A stretch of 64,000 nucleotides of DNA from assembly GCF_000620305.1 (NCBI RefSeq), contig NZ_KK211102.1, positions 84,504 through 148,503 on the forward strand, written 5' to 3'. Source of the stretch: Desulfitibacter alkalitolerans DSM 16504. Lineage in GTDB: Bacteria > Bacillota > DSM-16504 > Desulfitibacterales > Desulfitibacteraceae. Made by a program: the position numbers and the translations under genes. This document shows positions 17,653-26,520 of this stretch, piece after piece; the stretch's first letter is position 1, and the number at the start of each line of letters is the position of its first letter. The notes under the pieces are model-generated. The model did no database searches. It had not been told where the DNA came from and saw only the letters and a list, made by a program, of their open reading frames with translations.

Positions 17653-17821
17653 AGTAAGCTTAAAAAAATGTGTGATTTGTTTGCCTAAAGTATTTAATAA
17701 AATTTTCTGCTGAAATTTACAAGGTGGGACATACAAACATAAGGTGCAAAACCAAATAGATATTAGTACGGCTATACCTGGGGTAATACCTGGGGTGTTA
17801 ATAAATTATTTGCTTCACCTT

Positions 17822-18502
17822 CTAATCATCTTTGCTGCTAACTCGAGACAAAATAGTTCTTCTGGCTTCTTCTAAGTGCTCTTTCATACTTTGACATATT
17901 GCTTCATTATCTTTTCTTTTAATATTCTCAAAAATTCTTTTATGAGCTTCAAATGATTCTTTTGCCCCTTCCATACTACTTAAGCTTATGCTCCTGTAAA
18001 GGGCCAGATAATCCCTAAGGCCTATTAATATATCAAATAATTTATCATTATTGCTGGCATTAATTATAACATCATGAAATTGTGTATTTAGTTCAACTAT
18101 TTTCTTGTAATTTTTTCTTTCTATCAGCAATTCATTTTCTATTAATATTTCTTCCATTTTTTTAATATCTTCTTCTGTGAAATTGTGTACGGCTTTTTCT
18201 ACAGCATAAGTTTCTAGGAGAATTCTTAATTCAAATACTTTATTTATTTCTTCAGTAGAAATTTGCGATACCTTTACTCCGCCACCTGCTAGGTTTGTTA
18301 AAAGTCCTTCTTTTCTCAATTTATATAATGCTTCTCTAACAGGCGTCCGACTAACCCCTAGTTTTTTTGAAACTTCCACCTCTTTTAATCTCTCTCCAGA
18401 AGGGATTTGTCCATTAAGAATAGCACTTTTAATTGTGTTATAAACTTGTTCTGCTAAAAGAGATCTATTTGCATTTATTGGTTTCAAGGTATTGTTTAAC
18501 AT
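17822..18502 (-). CDS. GntR-family (FadR/FCD) transcriptional regulator
   Basis: 226 residues from the ATG at 18502. The winged helix at the N-terminus contains LGVSRTPVREALYKLRKEGL, and a helical FCD domain fills the rest, with the metal-binding-type histidines expected of that domain (for example the FHDVIINA region). It lies between the PdxA-Tct operon and the aldo/keto reductase gene. Copies of GTGTAT-N3-TGTAT stand before all three, so it most likely regulates them and itself in response to the imported carboxylate. Confidence 0.92.
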   Translation of the reverse strand: MLNNTLKPINANRSLLAEQVYNTIKSAILNGQIPSGERLKEVEVSKKLGVSRTPVREALYKLRKEGLLTNLAGGGVKVSQISTEEINKVFELRILLETYAVEKAVHNFTEEDIKKMEEILIENELLIERKNYKKIVELNTQFHDVIINASNNDKLFDILIGLRDYLALYRSISLSSMEGAKESFEAHKRIFENIKRKDNEAICQSMKEHLEEARRTILSRVSSKDD

Positions 18503-18567
18503 TGATCCACCCCTCAATAATTTAGCGCTACATTTTTAGTTTTTTTATTTCGTTTAATCTTATGTCC

Positions 18568-18580
18568 GTGTATACATGTA
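18568..18580. promoter_or_regulatory. GntR operator-like site 3 (autoregulation)
   Basis: GTGTATACATGTA, 66 bp before the GntR start. It has the same GTGTAT-N3-TGTA arrangement as the sites at 17573, 17635 and 19658 and includes the palindrome TGTATACA. Confidence 0.6.
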
Positions 18581-18646
18581 TTCTTCGCAAGAAAAAAGAA
18601 TCCTGCTAATTATTTAAATTTTTTAAAAATAATTTTGACTGGGTTT

Positions 18647-19597
18647 TTATATTAACCTTATTGCAAATTGGGGGCATGCTGGATAACAGTAACCACAAAG
18701 TATACATTTGCCATGATCTACTTCTATATTTTCATTGCCCAAATGTAATGCACTATTAGGGCATGCATCAATACATATGCAGCACTTTTCACAGAGAGAG
18801 TCTCTTACAAATATTTTCTTAGTGTTTTTTAACTTAGACAGCATGTCAAAGGTGATTACATCGCCATTAAATATTTTTAGGTTTAATTCCAGCTCCTCTT
18901 TTCTTATCATGCCTACAGCAATTGAGTGAATTCCTTTAGTATTCCTAACAAAACTAACAGCTTCAAGAAGTTCACCAACTAGGTTCCCTCCTGCTAGAGC
19001 TTTCATGGCGTAAAGACCTTTACCAGCTGCATGACATTTCTCAATAGCTTTAGCCATATCTGCAGCAGTACCATTTACTATTCCTCGACTGCTCTTATTA
19101 ATCAATGGATGCACTATATCAATTTCAGGTACAGTTGATGCCAGCTCTGCTACCTTAACATTATGTGTAGCTATACCTGTGGCACGTACATGACCTTTTT
19201 GTTTGTAATCTAGTATGCATTGAAGGGCATCTCCCCTCTCATTAAAGACGTCAGTATCTGCTCTGGCTGCATGCAAGTGAAAAATATCGATTGCATCTCT
19301 CTTTAAAGCTTTAAGAGCACCCTGGATAGCGTCTTCCATACCCTTATAGTCCGATGCCGCTGATTTTGAAGCTATGACAACTTCTCTTGGAAACCCATGA
19401 GTTCCCCTTAAAATATGTTCATAGGTTCCATATAATTCAGCCGTATCTATAAAGTTAATTCCCATCTCTAGTGCATGTCTTATTAAAGCTCCTCCTTCTT
19501 GCGAGGAGATATTTGCCTGTATAGGCCCCATTGGTAATAAGCCAAAGCACAGCTCAGAAACTGTTATATCTGCTAAACCGAGTTTTTTGTACTCCAT
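18647..19597 (-). CDS. aldo/keto reductase fused to a 2x[4Fe-4S] ferredoxin domain
   Basis: 316 residues. Residues 1-245 form an AKR TIM barrel with the tetrad visible as DTAELYG (Asp, Tyr), VIASKS (Lys) and FHLHAA (His). The C-terminal 60 residues carry two clusters, CEKCCICIDACP and CILCGYCYPACP. Such fusions are frequent in anaerobes and may exchange electrons with ferredoxin instead of, or as well as, NAD(P)H. An operator-like site at 19658-19675 links it to the GntR-controlled PdxA-Tct operon, so it probably reduces or oxidises a carbonyl or alcohol of the same pathway. Confidence 0.9.
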   Translation of the reverse strand: MEYKKLGLADITVSELCFGLLPMGPIQANISSQEGGALIRHALEMGINFIDTAELYGTYEHILRGTHGFPREVVIASKSAASDYKGMEDAIQGALKALKRDAIDIFHLHAARADTDVFNERGDALQCILDYKQKGHVRATGIATHNVKVAELASTVPEIDIVHPLINKSSRGIVNGTAADMAKAIEKCHAAGKGLYAMKALAGGNLVGELLEAVSFVRNTKGIHSIAVGMIRKEELELNLKIFNGDVITFDMLSKLKNTKKIFVRDSLCEKCCICIDACPNSALHLGNENIEVDHGKCILCGYCYPACPQFAIRLI

Positions 19598-19657
19598 TGT
19601 TTTCCTCCATTAAAACGGCTATATACAAAACACCTGTGCAATTTGCACCACGCCTTT

Positions 19658-19675
19658 GTGTATCCATGTATACAT
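19658..19675. promoter_or_regulatory. GntR operator-like site 4
   Basis: GTGTATCCATGTATACAT, 61 bp before the aldo/keto reductase start. It differs from the 17573 and 17635 sites only in the three spacer bases. The inner ATGTATACAT is a perfect 10-bp palindrome. Confidence 0.65.
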
Positions 19676-19735
19676 TATTCTCTGTATAAATCAAGAATCC
19701 TGCTTTATTTGGAAAAATTTTAATAATTAGTACAA

Positions 19736-19767
19736 AAATCCAGCAGACTATAGGGCCTACTGGATTT
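19736..19767 (-). terminator. intrinsic terminator after the EutA-like gene
   Basis: AAATCCAG and CTGGATTT form the closing stem, with GTAGGCCC/TATAGTCTGC-type inner bases, and a T-run follows on the minus strand. It ends the EutA-like operon. It is nearly the same element as 11687-11717, including the plus-strand flank TTTCTA(TA)AGGAGGAGGTTA. Confidence 0.7.
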
Positions 19768-19867
19768 CTAAGGAGGAGGTTATTTGTCAAGGGTCTTTGC
19801 TAAAATTTCAAGTGAATATTTGCCGCATACTTACTAAAATAGTTATATTGATACTAAAATCCTAAAT

Positions 19868-20596
19868 CTAAAAGCTTTCTAATAAACAACCATAACCATG
19901 TATTTTTTCGTGTACTCCTGATAGTCTTAAGCAATCCCAAAAGGTTGCTTGTATTGCCGAAATTACTGGTTTGTTAAGGTCCTTTTCGAGAGTTTTTATT
20001 ATAGGAATACTTCTAATACCTGTACATGCAATAAATATCCCATCAGCATTTTCTACATCTGTACTTTTAGCTAAATTATAAACAGTTTCAAGATCCTGCC
20101 TGTTTATATCATAGTCTTCGATCAAACCTAATCCAGCTAAATTTAATACCTTAAAACCCTTTTCCTGCAAATATTTTATTGCTCTTAAATTTATTTCTTC
20201 AACATAAGGAGTTACCACCGCTAACTTATTGACTTTTAATTTATCCAATGCCTTGCTAACAGCACTTGCAGTGGTAGTACATGGTATCCCATTAGTTACT
20301 TCCTCCATGCTTCTTATCAGGTTTTTATCATATTCTGACCCATTTATAAAGCTTCCACTAGTACATCCTAATACTATGACATTTAGTGGAGCCGTCGCCA
20401 GTAATCGTGCCGCCTCAATGGAAGCTGCTGCTATCTCAGTTACCCCTTTAACATCTACGGTTTTTAATTCAACCCTTGTGGTATGAATGGAAACTCCTTC
20501 TGGCGCCATTGCATAAAATTCTGGTTCCATTACCCAACCAGAAGCAGGATAAATCAAACCTATTTTAGCTCTCCATCCATATAATTTATCTTGCAT
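19868..20596 (-). CDS. eutA: Asp/Glu racemase superfamily protein, EutA-like
   Basis: 242 residues of the maleate isomerase/arylmalonate decarboxylase branch of the Asp/Glu racemase superfamily. Both catalytic cysteine regions are present: VLGCTSGSFING near residue 83 and IACTGIRSIP near residue 190. In proteobacterial hydroxyectoine gene clusters a protein of this kind, EutA, accompanies the dehydratase EutB and the hydrolase DoeA. Here it follows an EutB-like gene by 29 bp in the same operon. On sequence alone maleate isomerase or another racemase would fit; the context favours EutA. Confidence 0.75.
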   Translation of the reverse strand: MQDKLYGWRAKIGLIYPASGWVMEPEFYAMAPEGVSIHTTRVELKTVDVKGVTEIAAASIEAARLLATAPLNVIVLGCTSGSFINGSEYDKNLIRSMEEVTNGIPCTTTASAVSKALDKLKVNKLAVVTPYVEEINLRAIKYLQEKGFKVLNLAGLGLIEDYDINRQDLETVYNLAKSTDVENADGIFIACTGIRSIPIIKTLEKDLNKPVISAIQATFWDCLRLSGVHEKIHGYGCLLESF

Positions 20597-20625
20597 TGCT
20601 TAAATCACCTTCACTACCAATTATT

Positions 20626-21624
20626 TTATAGAAAGTCTTTCGTGGCATTAACAAAGGAAGATATATTTACATTATTTCCACTTATAATAGTAACAACATT
20701 ATCCCCAACATTTTTAACGCCTTTCTTTAAAAGTGCAGCAACCCCCGTGGCTGCAGCCCCTTCCACAACCATTTTATGGTTTTTAAAAATATAGGACATC
20801 CCTTGAGCTATTTCTTCTTCAGAAACAAGTACAAATTCATCAATATATTTTGCCAGCATACTAAAGGTATATTTATTTTCTTCACCCAATCCACCCAATA
20901 AGCTATCCGCTAAAGTATCTACCTCATCTAGTGCAACCTGCTTACCTGCTTTTAAGCTATGATACATTACTGCCCCATTTTCCATTGATACCCCTACAAC
21001 ACGAATGCCAGGTATCAGGGTCTTTACGACCAATGCAATTCCGGCACATAAACCTCCACCAGATACAGGAACTATAATTGTATCAATATTGGGCAATACT
21101 TCTATAATCTCAAGGCCGATAGTTCCCTGACCTGCAATTACAAAGGGATCATCAAAGGGCTCAATAATAGTTAAACTTTTTTCTTTTGCTAGCTGATAGC
21201 AATATCTTTCTGCTTCATCCTGACTTTTTCCATATATCTCAATGTTGGCACCTAGTTTTTTTAGAGAATTGACTTTAACATCAGGCACACGACTAGATAT
21301 GCATATATAAGCTGGAATAGCAAGCTTTTTTGCCATGTATGCCACAGCCAAACCATGGTTGCCTGTGGAAAAAGTTGCTACTCCTCTGCTTCTTACATCT
21401 TCTGAGAGACTCAAAATTTTATTTGCCGCCCCTCTAATTTTAAAAGCACCAATTTCCTGCAAATTTTCAAGTTTAAGAAGTATAGATTTATCGAAACAGA
21501 GAGAAAGCTCCTGTGAAGCTATTAATGGGGTTTTTACAACAAAGGGCTTTATCCTTTTATGAGCTATATATACATCACGAATATTAGGATAGTTAAGTTG
21601 ATTAGAAGGTTTTGCATTATTCAT
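20626..21624 (-). CDS. eutB: threonine/serine dehydratase-family PLP enzyme, EutB-like
   Basis: 332 residues, fold-type II PLP enzyme. The PLP lysine is in IGAFKIRGA (about residue 60) and the phosphate-binding glycine loop is PVSGGGLCAG. No C-terminal ACT regulatory domain is present, as in short catabolic dehydratases and in EutB, the hydroxyectoine-utilisation dehydratase. RidA lies just upstream and would hydrolyse the enamine or imine that such enzymes release. Alternatives are catabolic threonine dehydratase or 3-hydroxyaspartate dehydratase. GGAGG precedes the start. Confidence 0.78.
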   Translation of the reverse strand: MNNAKPSNQLNYPNIRDVYIAHKRIKPFVVKTPLIASQELSLCFDKSILLKLENLQEIGAFKIRGAANKILSLSEDVRSRGVATFSTGNHGLAVAYMAKKLAIPAYICISSRVPDVKVNSLKKLGANIEIYGKSQDEAERYCYQLAKEKSLTIIEPFDDPFVIAGQGTIGLEIIEVLPNIDTIIVPVSGGGLCAGIALVVKTLIPGIRVVGVSMENGAVMYHSLKAGKQVALDEVDTLADSLLGGLGEENKYTFSMLAKYIDEFVLVSEEEIAQGMSYIFKNHKMVVEGAAATGVAALLKKGVKNVGDNVVTIISGNNVNISSFVNATKDFL

Positions 21625-21682
21625 TCTTAGCCTCCAACAATTTACTCAGTTTAAGGTTAGTGATATAGATAATTTAAGGATA

Positions 21683-22063
21683 TTATTTTTTAACTGCTAT
21701 AACATCGATCTCTATTAGAGAGTTTCCTGGAATACCACTTTGAACAGTGGTGCGTGTTGGATATGGCTTTGTAAAATATTGGCCATATACTTCATTATAT
21801 CCACTAAAGTCATTTATATTTGCCAGGTGACAGTTAACCTTAACCACATCATCCATTGTGCAGCCAGCAGCTTCAAGAATTCCCTTAATATTCTCCATAA
21901 CCTGCCTAGTTTGAACCATAATATCCCCCTCCACAAGCTCATCTGTTCCTGGTTTCTCAGGGGTTTGGCCGCTTACAAAAACTAAATTGCCTGCAATTAA
22001 TGCTGGTGTATAAGGTCCTGCTGGTACTGGCGCACTTTCTGGATGGACCGGTATTTTATTCAT
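21683..22063 (-). CDS. ridA: RidA-family enamine/imine deaminase
   Basis: 126 residues, the standard YjgF/RidA length. It shows NLVFVSGQTP, DFSGYNEVYGQYF and the signature RTTVQSGIP with the arginine that binds the carboxylate of the imine substrate. RidA hydrolyses reactive 2-aminoacrylate-type intermediates made by PLP dehydratases. Its place directly before the EutB-like dehydratase suggests that it clears that enzyme's product. Confidence 0.92.
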   Translation of the reverse strand: MNKIPVHPESAPVPAGPYTPALIAGNLVFVSGQTPEKPGTDELVEGDIMVQTRQVMENIKGILEAAGCTMDDVVKVNCHLANINDFSGYNEVYGQYFTKPYPTRTTVQSGIPGNSLIEIDVIAVKK

Positions 22064-22118
22064 TATATAACACTCCCTCGTACATTATTTAAAAATTCCA
22101 GCTGCATAAAGAGAAAGT

Positions 22119-22139
22119 GCAGGGGATTTTCTCCCCTGC
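22119..22139 (-). terminator. stem-loop after dctP2
   Basis: GCAGGGGA and TCCCCTGC pair perfectly (8 bp, 5-nt loop), 24 bp after the dctP stop and before ridA. The following stretch is only moderately T-rich, so partial termination is likely. It is the third example in this window of a GC-rich hairpin right after a solute-binding protein gene. Confidence 0.65.
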
Positions 22140-22162
22140 TAAATTCATATTTGAGGGGATAG

Positions 22163-23212
22163 TTACCTCAATGCTTCAACTTCTTGAACCAAAAGGTCCA
22201 ATATTTCCTTTCCTCTTGGTCCCGCAATGCTAACAAACCTTTCTCTTGCAGGCATACTAGCTTGTCTGAATAAATCCCTTTCCTCTTCTGTTAATTCGAT
22301 AACATTTAAACTGGGCCGTGCTGCCTTCATGGCCTCTAGTCTTTCACTATTTAAACGCTTTTGAACTTCAAAAACATATTCATTGCATTCCTCAACTGCT
22401 TCAGCAACTATATTTTTAAGCTCATCAGATAATCCTTCATAAAAATCTGTGCCTGCAGCTAAATAGGCCACAAAGGTATCCTGCTTAGAAAGCATTATAT
22501 AGTCCTGAACTTCATAAAACTTCATTTCCTCAATTGCAAAAAGTGGATTAACCTGCCCTTCAATCAAACCAAGCTGCAAACCGCTATATACTTCTAAGTA
22601 TGGCATTGGAGTTGGGTTAGCACCATATGCTTCATAAGTAGCAACAATTAAAGGTGATTGCATTGTTCTCATCTTAAATCCTCTAAAATCATCTGGTGTT
22701 CTTAGAGGCTTATTGGCAGTCCACATCATATAACCCTCTGGGAACCAGTCTAAAACTTTAAGACCATGTTCTAAATGTAAATCATTAAGCCTTTCAATAG
22801 CTTTACTTGTATTCAGTATTTCACGAACCTGCTCTTCATCATCTGGCAATAAAAAATGCAGATAGAATAATTGTGTCTCTGGAATTGTAGTTCCAATATT
22901 TCCAGGGTTAGTTAATACAAATTCTAATACCCCAGATTGAACAAACTCAATATGCTGAATTGCATCTCCAATCTCTCCCACTGGATAAACTTCAACCTCT
23001 ACAGCTCCATTAGTTTTTTGTTCAATTAACTGCTTAAATCTTTGAGCATATTCATCCTGAACACTACCTGGAATTTCTTCATGGGCAATCTTCCAAACCT
23101 GTTTTTCTATTTTGTCACTACCACCTTTATCAGCTTGTTGACCCCCACCGCAACCTGCCAGAAGTAAACCAATCATTAGGAATAAAGCAAGTAAAATTAT
23201 ACTTTTTTTCAT
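22163..23212 (-). CDS. dctP: TRAP transporter substrate-binding lipoprotein (second system)
   Basis: 349 residues from the ATG at 23212, with GGAGAGGAG upstream. The lipobox is LLLAGCGGG, followed by the DctP fold with FKMRTMQSP (ligand-carboxylate arginine) and YSGLQLGLIEGQVNP. Within a DoeA/EutAB-like cluster it would be the counterpart of UehA/TeaA, the ectoine- and hydroxyectoine-binding proteins of TRAP systems. The gene order is unusual because the permease genes lie upstream, separated from dctP by an M20 amidohydrolase gene. Confidence 0.92.
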   Translation of the reverse strand: MKKSIILLALFLMIGLLLAGCGGGQQADKGGSDKIEKQVWKIAHEEIPGSVQDEYAQRFKQLIEQKTNGAVEVEVYPVGEIGDAIQHIEFVQSGVLEFVLTNPGNIGTTIPETQLFYLHFLLPDDEEQVREILNTSKAIERLNDLHLEHGLKVLDWFPEGYMMWTANKPLRTPDDFRGFKMRTMQSPLIVATYEAYGANPTPMPYLEVYSGLQLGLIEGQVNPLFAIEEMKFYEVQDYIMLSKQDTFVAYLAAGTDFYEGLSDELKNIVAEAVEECNEYVFEVQKRLNSERLEAMKAARPSLNVIELTEEERDLFRQASMPARERFVSIAGPRGKEILDLLVQEVEALR

Positions 23213-23330
23213 TAATTCCACTCCTCTCCTTTTTTAAAAAAGTCAATATCATCTTAAAACATCCTACCTAATACACTAAAAACACCTGTGTGAATATCAC
23301 CTCCTTAATTAAATAATGGAAAGATGCAAT

Positions 23331-24509
23331 TTAATTCTCTTTTTGCAAAAAACTCATTGCAGTTTTTACATGAAATTCAACACCTAGAGGTAAAACATCC
23401 TCATCTATATTGAAGCATTGATGATGCAACGGGTAGTCTGTCCCCTTATCCTTGTTTCCAGACCCCAAAAAATAGAAGGCACTAGGAACCATCCTGCTAA
23501 ACTCGGCAAAGTCCTCTCCTGCCATGCAGGAGTAATTTACAATTTTAGTTGTATCACCCAAAATATCTTTAGCAGCATTTACAACGAATTCTACTATTTT
23601 CGAATTGTTTAATAACGCTGGGTTACTGGGAATATACTTCAAGTCATATTTAGTTCTGGCAGCATGACATATTCCGGTTATGATTCTTTCAAATCTATTC
23701 AGAAGCTGCTTTTTTTCTATCTCTTCATTTTCATATAAGTACCTAATGGTACCTCCTAGCTTTACATCTCCAGCTACTATGTTTCTTGCAGTTCCTCCAT
23801 TTATTCTTCCAAACATAATAGTTGTTGGGCTCAGTGCACTTACCTCTCTTGTTTGTATGGTCTGCACCATTTGAATAATATTTGATGCAGCTATAACAGG
23901 GTCAATTGCCTCTTGTGGCGAAGCTGTATGGCCGCCCATCCCATAAATTGTTAATTCAAATTCCTCTAATGCCGCCATAATTGGCCCTGATGTAATACCA
24001 ATTGTTCCACTTGGAATATAAGGCCAAAGATGGATGCAAAGGGCAGCATCAACTGGCGGATTATCAAGCACTCCTTCTTTTATCATATCTAAGGCTCCTG
24101 CAGTCTCTTCATTTGGCTGAAATATGAATTTAATATTCCCGTTAATCTGGTCCTTGTATTTTGATAATATTTTTGCAGCCACTAAAAGCATTGCCGTATG
24201 CCCATCATGTCCACAACCATGCATTTTCCCGTCATATTTGGATTTATAGGTTACATTAGTCATTTCTTGCAATGCAAGGGCATCCATATCAGCCCTTAAC
24301 ATAACTGTTTTTCCATGTTTCTTTCCCTTAAGAAGACCTACAACACCGGTTTTGGTTACCCTTTGAACTTGTATTCCACAGCTCAATAGATAGTCTGATA
24401 CTAATTTGGATGTCCTGTACTCCTCATAACCCAACTCAGGATGCATGTGTATATCCCGCCTAATATCAATTAATTCTTTTGTGTACTTAGCAACATCGTT
24501 TTTATACAT
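23331..24509 (-). CDS. M20-family amidohydrolase, candidate N-acetyl-diaminobutyrate deacetylase
   Basis: 392 residues, M20D aminoacylase/carboxypeptidase type with two metals. Ligands are seen in MHGCGHDGHTAM, QPNEETAGA, HLWP and the C-terminal HHQCFNIDED. It removes an acyl group from an N-acyl amino acid. Ectoine hydrolysis by DoeA yields N-acetyl-2,4-diaminobutyrate, which needs such a deacetylase. M20-type enzymes (DoeB2) fill this role in some ectoine clusters in place of the AstE-like DoeB. It is embedded between dctM and dctP, which supports action on the imported compound. Indole-3-acetyl- or hippurate-type hydrolases share the fold. Confidence 0.82.
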   Translation of the reverse strand: MYKNDVAKYTKELIDIRRDIHMHPELGYEEYRTSKLVSDYLLSCGIQVQRVTKTGVVGLLKGKKHGKTVMLRADMDALALQEMTNVTYKSKYDGKMHGCGHDGHTAMLLVAAKILSKYKDQINGNIKFIFQPNEETAGALDMIKEGVLDNPPVDAALCIHLWPYIPSGTIGITSGPIMAALEEFELTIYGMGGHTASPQEAIDPVIAASNIIQMVQTIQTREVSALSPTTIMFGRINGGTARNIVAGDVKLGGTIRYLYENEEIEKKQLLNRFERIITGICHAARTKYDLKYIPSNPALLNNSKIVEFVVNAAKDILGDTTKIVNYSCMAGEDFAEFSRMVPSAFYFLGSGNKDKGTDYPLHHQCFNIDEDVLPLGVEFHVKTAMSFLQKEN

Positions 24510-24540
24510 TCAAAATTCCTCCCTGCTAAGTAGTTAAATA

Positions 24541-25821
24541 TTATCTAAAAGCCCAATCTCTAAACAGCAAGGCTATTTCCGGGAAGAAAATCATAATAGC
24601 TGATACAATAACATACATAATTATGTATGGTAATGTACCTCTAATTACTTCCATATAAGATTTGTCAAATATGGCACAAGCTGTGAAAATATTGCATCCA
24701 AAAGGTGGCGTTGCAGAACCAATGGCCGCCTGTAGTGTAACTACAATACCTAAATGTATGGGATCAATTCCTGCCATCATTGCTGATTTAAAGAAAATTG
24801 GTGTTAGGATAATAATTACGATCAACTGATCAACAAACATACACCCCACGAAGTAAAAGATTGTAACCATCAGCAATACCCATAAAGCAGTTGGATCAGG
24901 GCCTAATACATTGGCAGTTATCATTTGAGGAATTCTTGCAAAAGATATTACCCAGGAAAAAGCTGCTCCCGCTCCTACAAGGATAAATACAGCTGCTGTA
25001 ATTAGCCCAGTTGAAAGAGCTATGTCGGGAATCTCCTTTATTTTCACTGATTTGTAAACAAAGACTTCTAAAATCAAGGCATATAAAACTGATGCTGCTG
25101 CTGCTTCAGTTGGACTAAAAAAACCTGTATAAATCCCACCAATTATTATTACTGGAAAACCAAAGGGCAATAAAGCTTCTCTAATTGATTGAAACCTTTG
25201 CTTCCATGTATATTTAGGGGTTACAGGTATGTTATAATGTCTTGCAGCAAAATAGTTGTATATAGAAAAAATTAATAAAATTAGCAATCCAGGGCCTATT
25301 CCAGCTATAAATAATTCACCTACTGATGTACCAGTTACAACTGCATACATAATCATTACAATGCTTGGAGGTATTAGAAGAGCAATGTTACTGGAGTTAA
25401 TTATTAAAGCATATATATCTTTTTCTCTGTAACCTGATTCAAGCAATTTAGCATGCATTGGCCTGCCAATGGCCACTACGGTAGCCTGTGTAGATCCAGA
25501 AATAGAACCGAATAATGTACAAGCTGTAGCGGTAGTAATTGCCATTCCACCTTTAATATGTCCTACAAATGTCTCAACAAAATAAAGTACTCTCTTTGCA
25601 ATCTGTCCTGCACACATTATGTCAGCAGCAAAGATAAACATAGGTACAGATAGAAGAACGAAGGGTTGAACTCCCGCTATAAGATGCTGGGTCATTAAAT
25701 GTGGATTTATGTTGGGAAAATATAGTATTAATACTGCTAATGGGGCCAGCATCATGGATATCATCATTGGAAAGCCCATGAGTAACAAGACAAACATAAT
25801 TATCAGTAAAGTTAGTACCAT
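24541..25821 (-). CDS. dctM: TRAP transporter large permease DctM (second system)
   Basis: 426 residues from the ATG at 25821, which has AGGAG 7 nt upstream and is preferred over an outer start. About 12 hydrophobic helices, with SGSTQATVVAIGRPMH and IPPSIVMIMYAVVTG as DctM hallmarks. It stands 24 bp after dctQ and 31 bp before the amidohydrolase gene. Confidence 0.94.
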   Translation of the reverse strand: MVLTLLIIMFVLLLMGFPMMISMMLAPLAVLILYFPNINPHLMTQHLIAGVQPFVLLSVPMFIFAADIMCAGQIAKRVLYFVETFVGHIKGGMAITTATACTLFGSISGSTQATVVAIGRPMHAKLLESGYREKDIYALIINSSNIALLIPPSIVMIMYAVVTGTSVGELFIAGIGPGLLILLIFSIYNYFAARHYNIPVTPKYTWKQRFQSIREALLPFGFPVIIIGGIYTGFFSPTEAAAASVLYALILEVFVYKSVKIKEIPDIALSTGLITAAVFILVGAGAAFSWVISFARIPQMITANVLGPDPTALWVLLMVTIFYFVGCMFVDQLIVIIILTPIFFKSAMMAGIDPIHLGIVVTLQAAIGSATPPFGCNIFTACAIFDKSYMEVIRGTLPYIIMYVIVSAIMIFFPEIALLFRDWAFR

Positions 25822-25845
25822 GGTCTTACTCCTTCCTTCCAAAAG

Positions 25846-26397
25846 TTACTTATTACATTTAGTTTCCAAACTACATTGAGTTTCCAGAGCTAAAGGTTTA
25901 TCTGTTCCTATATAGATTTCTTTTTCTCTTAGGTTTAGTACAAAGTTTATTAGATACTGTATTCCAGCAAGTAGAAAGCCTGCGGGAATAAAGACTACCA
26001 TGAAATAGGCAGGAATTCTTAAAGCCGGAGTAACTCTACCAGTACCTATTACAAATTTCATATACGTAAATCCTAAATACGCAAAATATAGTAACGTAAC
26101 TGCTGTCGCTAAAGATATTATAAGAATTAAAACTTTTTTAGCTTTGATTGGTACAGCATCAAAGACAGCAGACATTCTAATATGCCTACCATTTCTTGCA
26201 GCATAGCTAACTCCTATAAAAGTGATGATAATAACCATTAATTGTCCCACTTCTTCAACAAAAGTCCAGCTGCGATTGAATATAGATCTGCTCAATACAT
26301 TGCCTATCAAAACAATGGCCATAGCGATTACAGTATAACTAAGTAAAAATGCTTCAACTTTTGCCAGATACCTATCAATTTTTTTTAAAAAACTCAA
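25846..26397 (-). CDS. dctQ: TRAP transporter small permease DctQ (second system)
   Basis: 183 residues with four membrane helices and a WTFVEEVGQLMVI motif near residue 45. It appears to start at TTG, with GGAGAGGGG 4-5 nt before it, since no ATG is in a usable place. The C-terminal 30 residues are polar and longer than usual. Follows the DoeA-like gene after a stem-loop at 26484-26511. Confidence 0.88.
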   Translation of the reverse strand: MSFLKKIDRYLAKVEAFLLSYTVIAMAIVLIGNVLSRSIFNRSWTFVEEVGQLMVIIITFIGVSYAARNGRHIRMSAVFDAVPIKAKKVLILIISLATAVTLLYFAYLGFTYMKFVIGTGRVTPALRIPAYFMVVFIPAGFLLAGIQYLINFVLNLREKEIYIGTDKPLALETQCSLETKCNK

Positions 26398-26483
26398 TGA
26401 ACCCCTCTCCTTTGAAATTTAGTAAACAGTACTTAACAACTATCATACTTTTCAATTTTTTCAAATTATCCCAGGGGTCTTTC

Positions 26484-26511
26484 TGGGAGGACCTATCAGC
26501 AGGACCTCCCA
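26484..26511 (-). terminator. stem-loop between doeA-like gene and dctQ
   Basis: TGGGAGG pairs with CCTCCCA, extended by two G-C pairs past one mismatch, 8-nt loop. It follows the DoeA-like stop by 9 bp. No strong U-run follows, so it is more likely a stability or attenuation element than an end point. Confidence 0.45.
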
Positions 26512-26520
26512 TCCATTTTT

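Larger units (their letters stand above)
17383..17821. other. 439-bp regulatory region of the PdxA-Tct operon
   Basis: No gene was found. The stretch is very AT-rich and holds two identical 18-bp operator-like copies at 17573-17590 and 17635-17652. The GntR gene ends at 17822 without an obvious terminator. Any promoter of the downstream operon must lie here. Confidence 0.55.

Noticed and set aside
17522-17713. Plus-strand open frame of about 63 codons before the PdxA-Tct operon
   Set aside because: It spans the two 18-bp operator copies, has no ribosome binding site and a composition of random AT-rich DNA.
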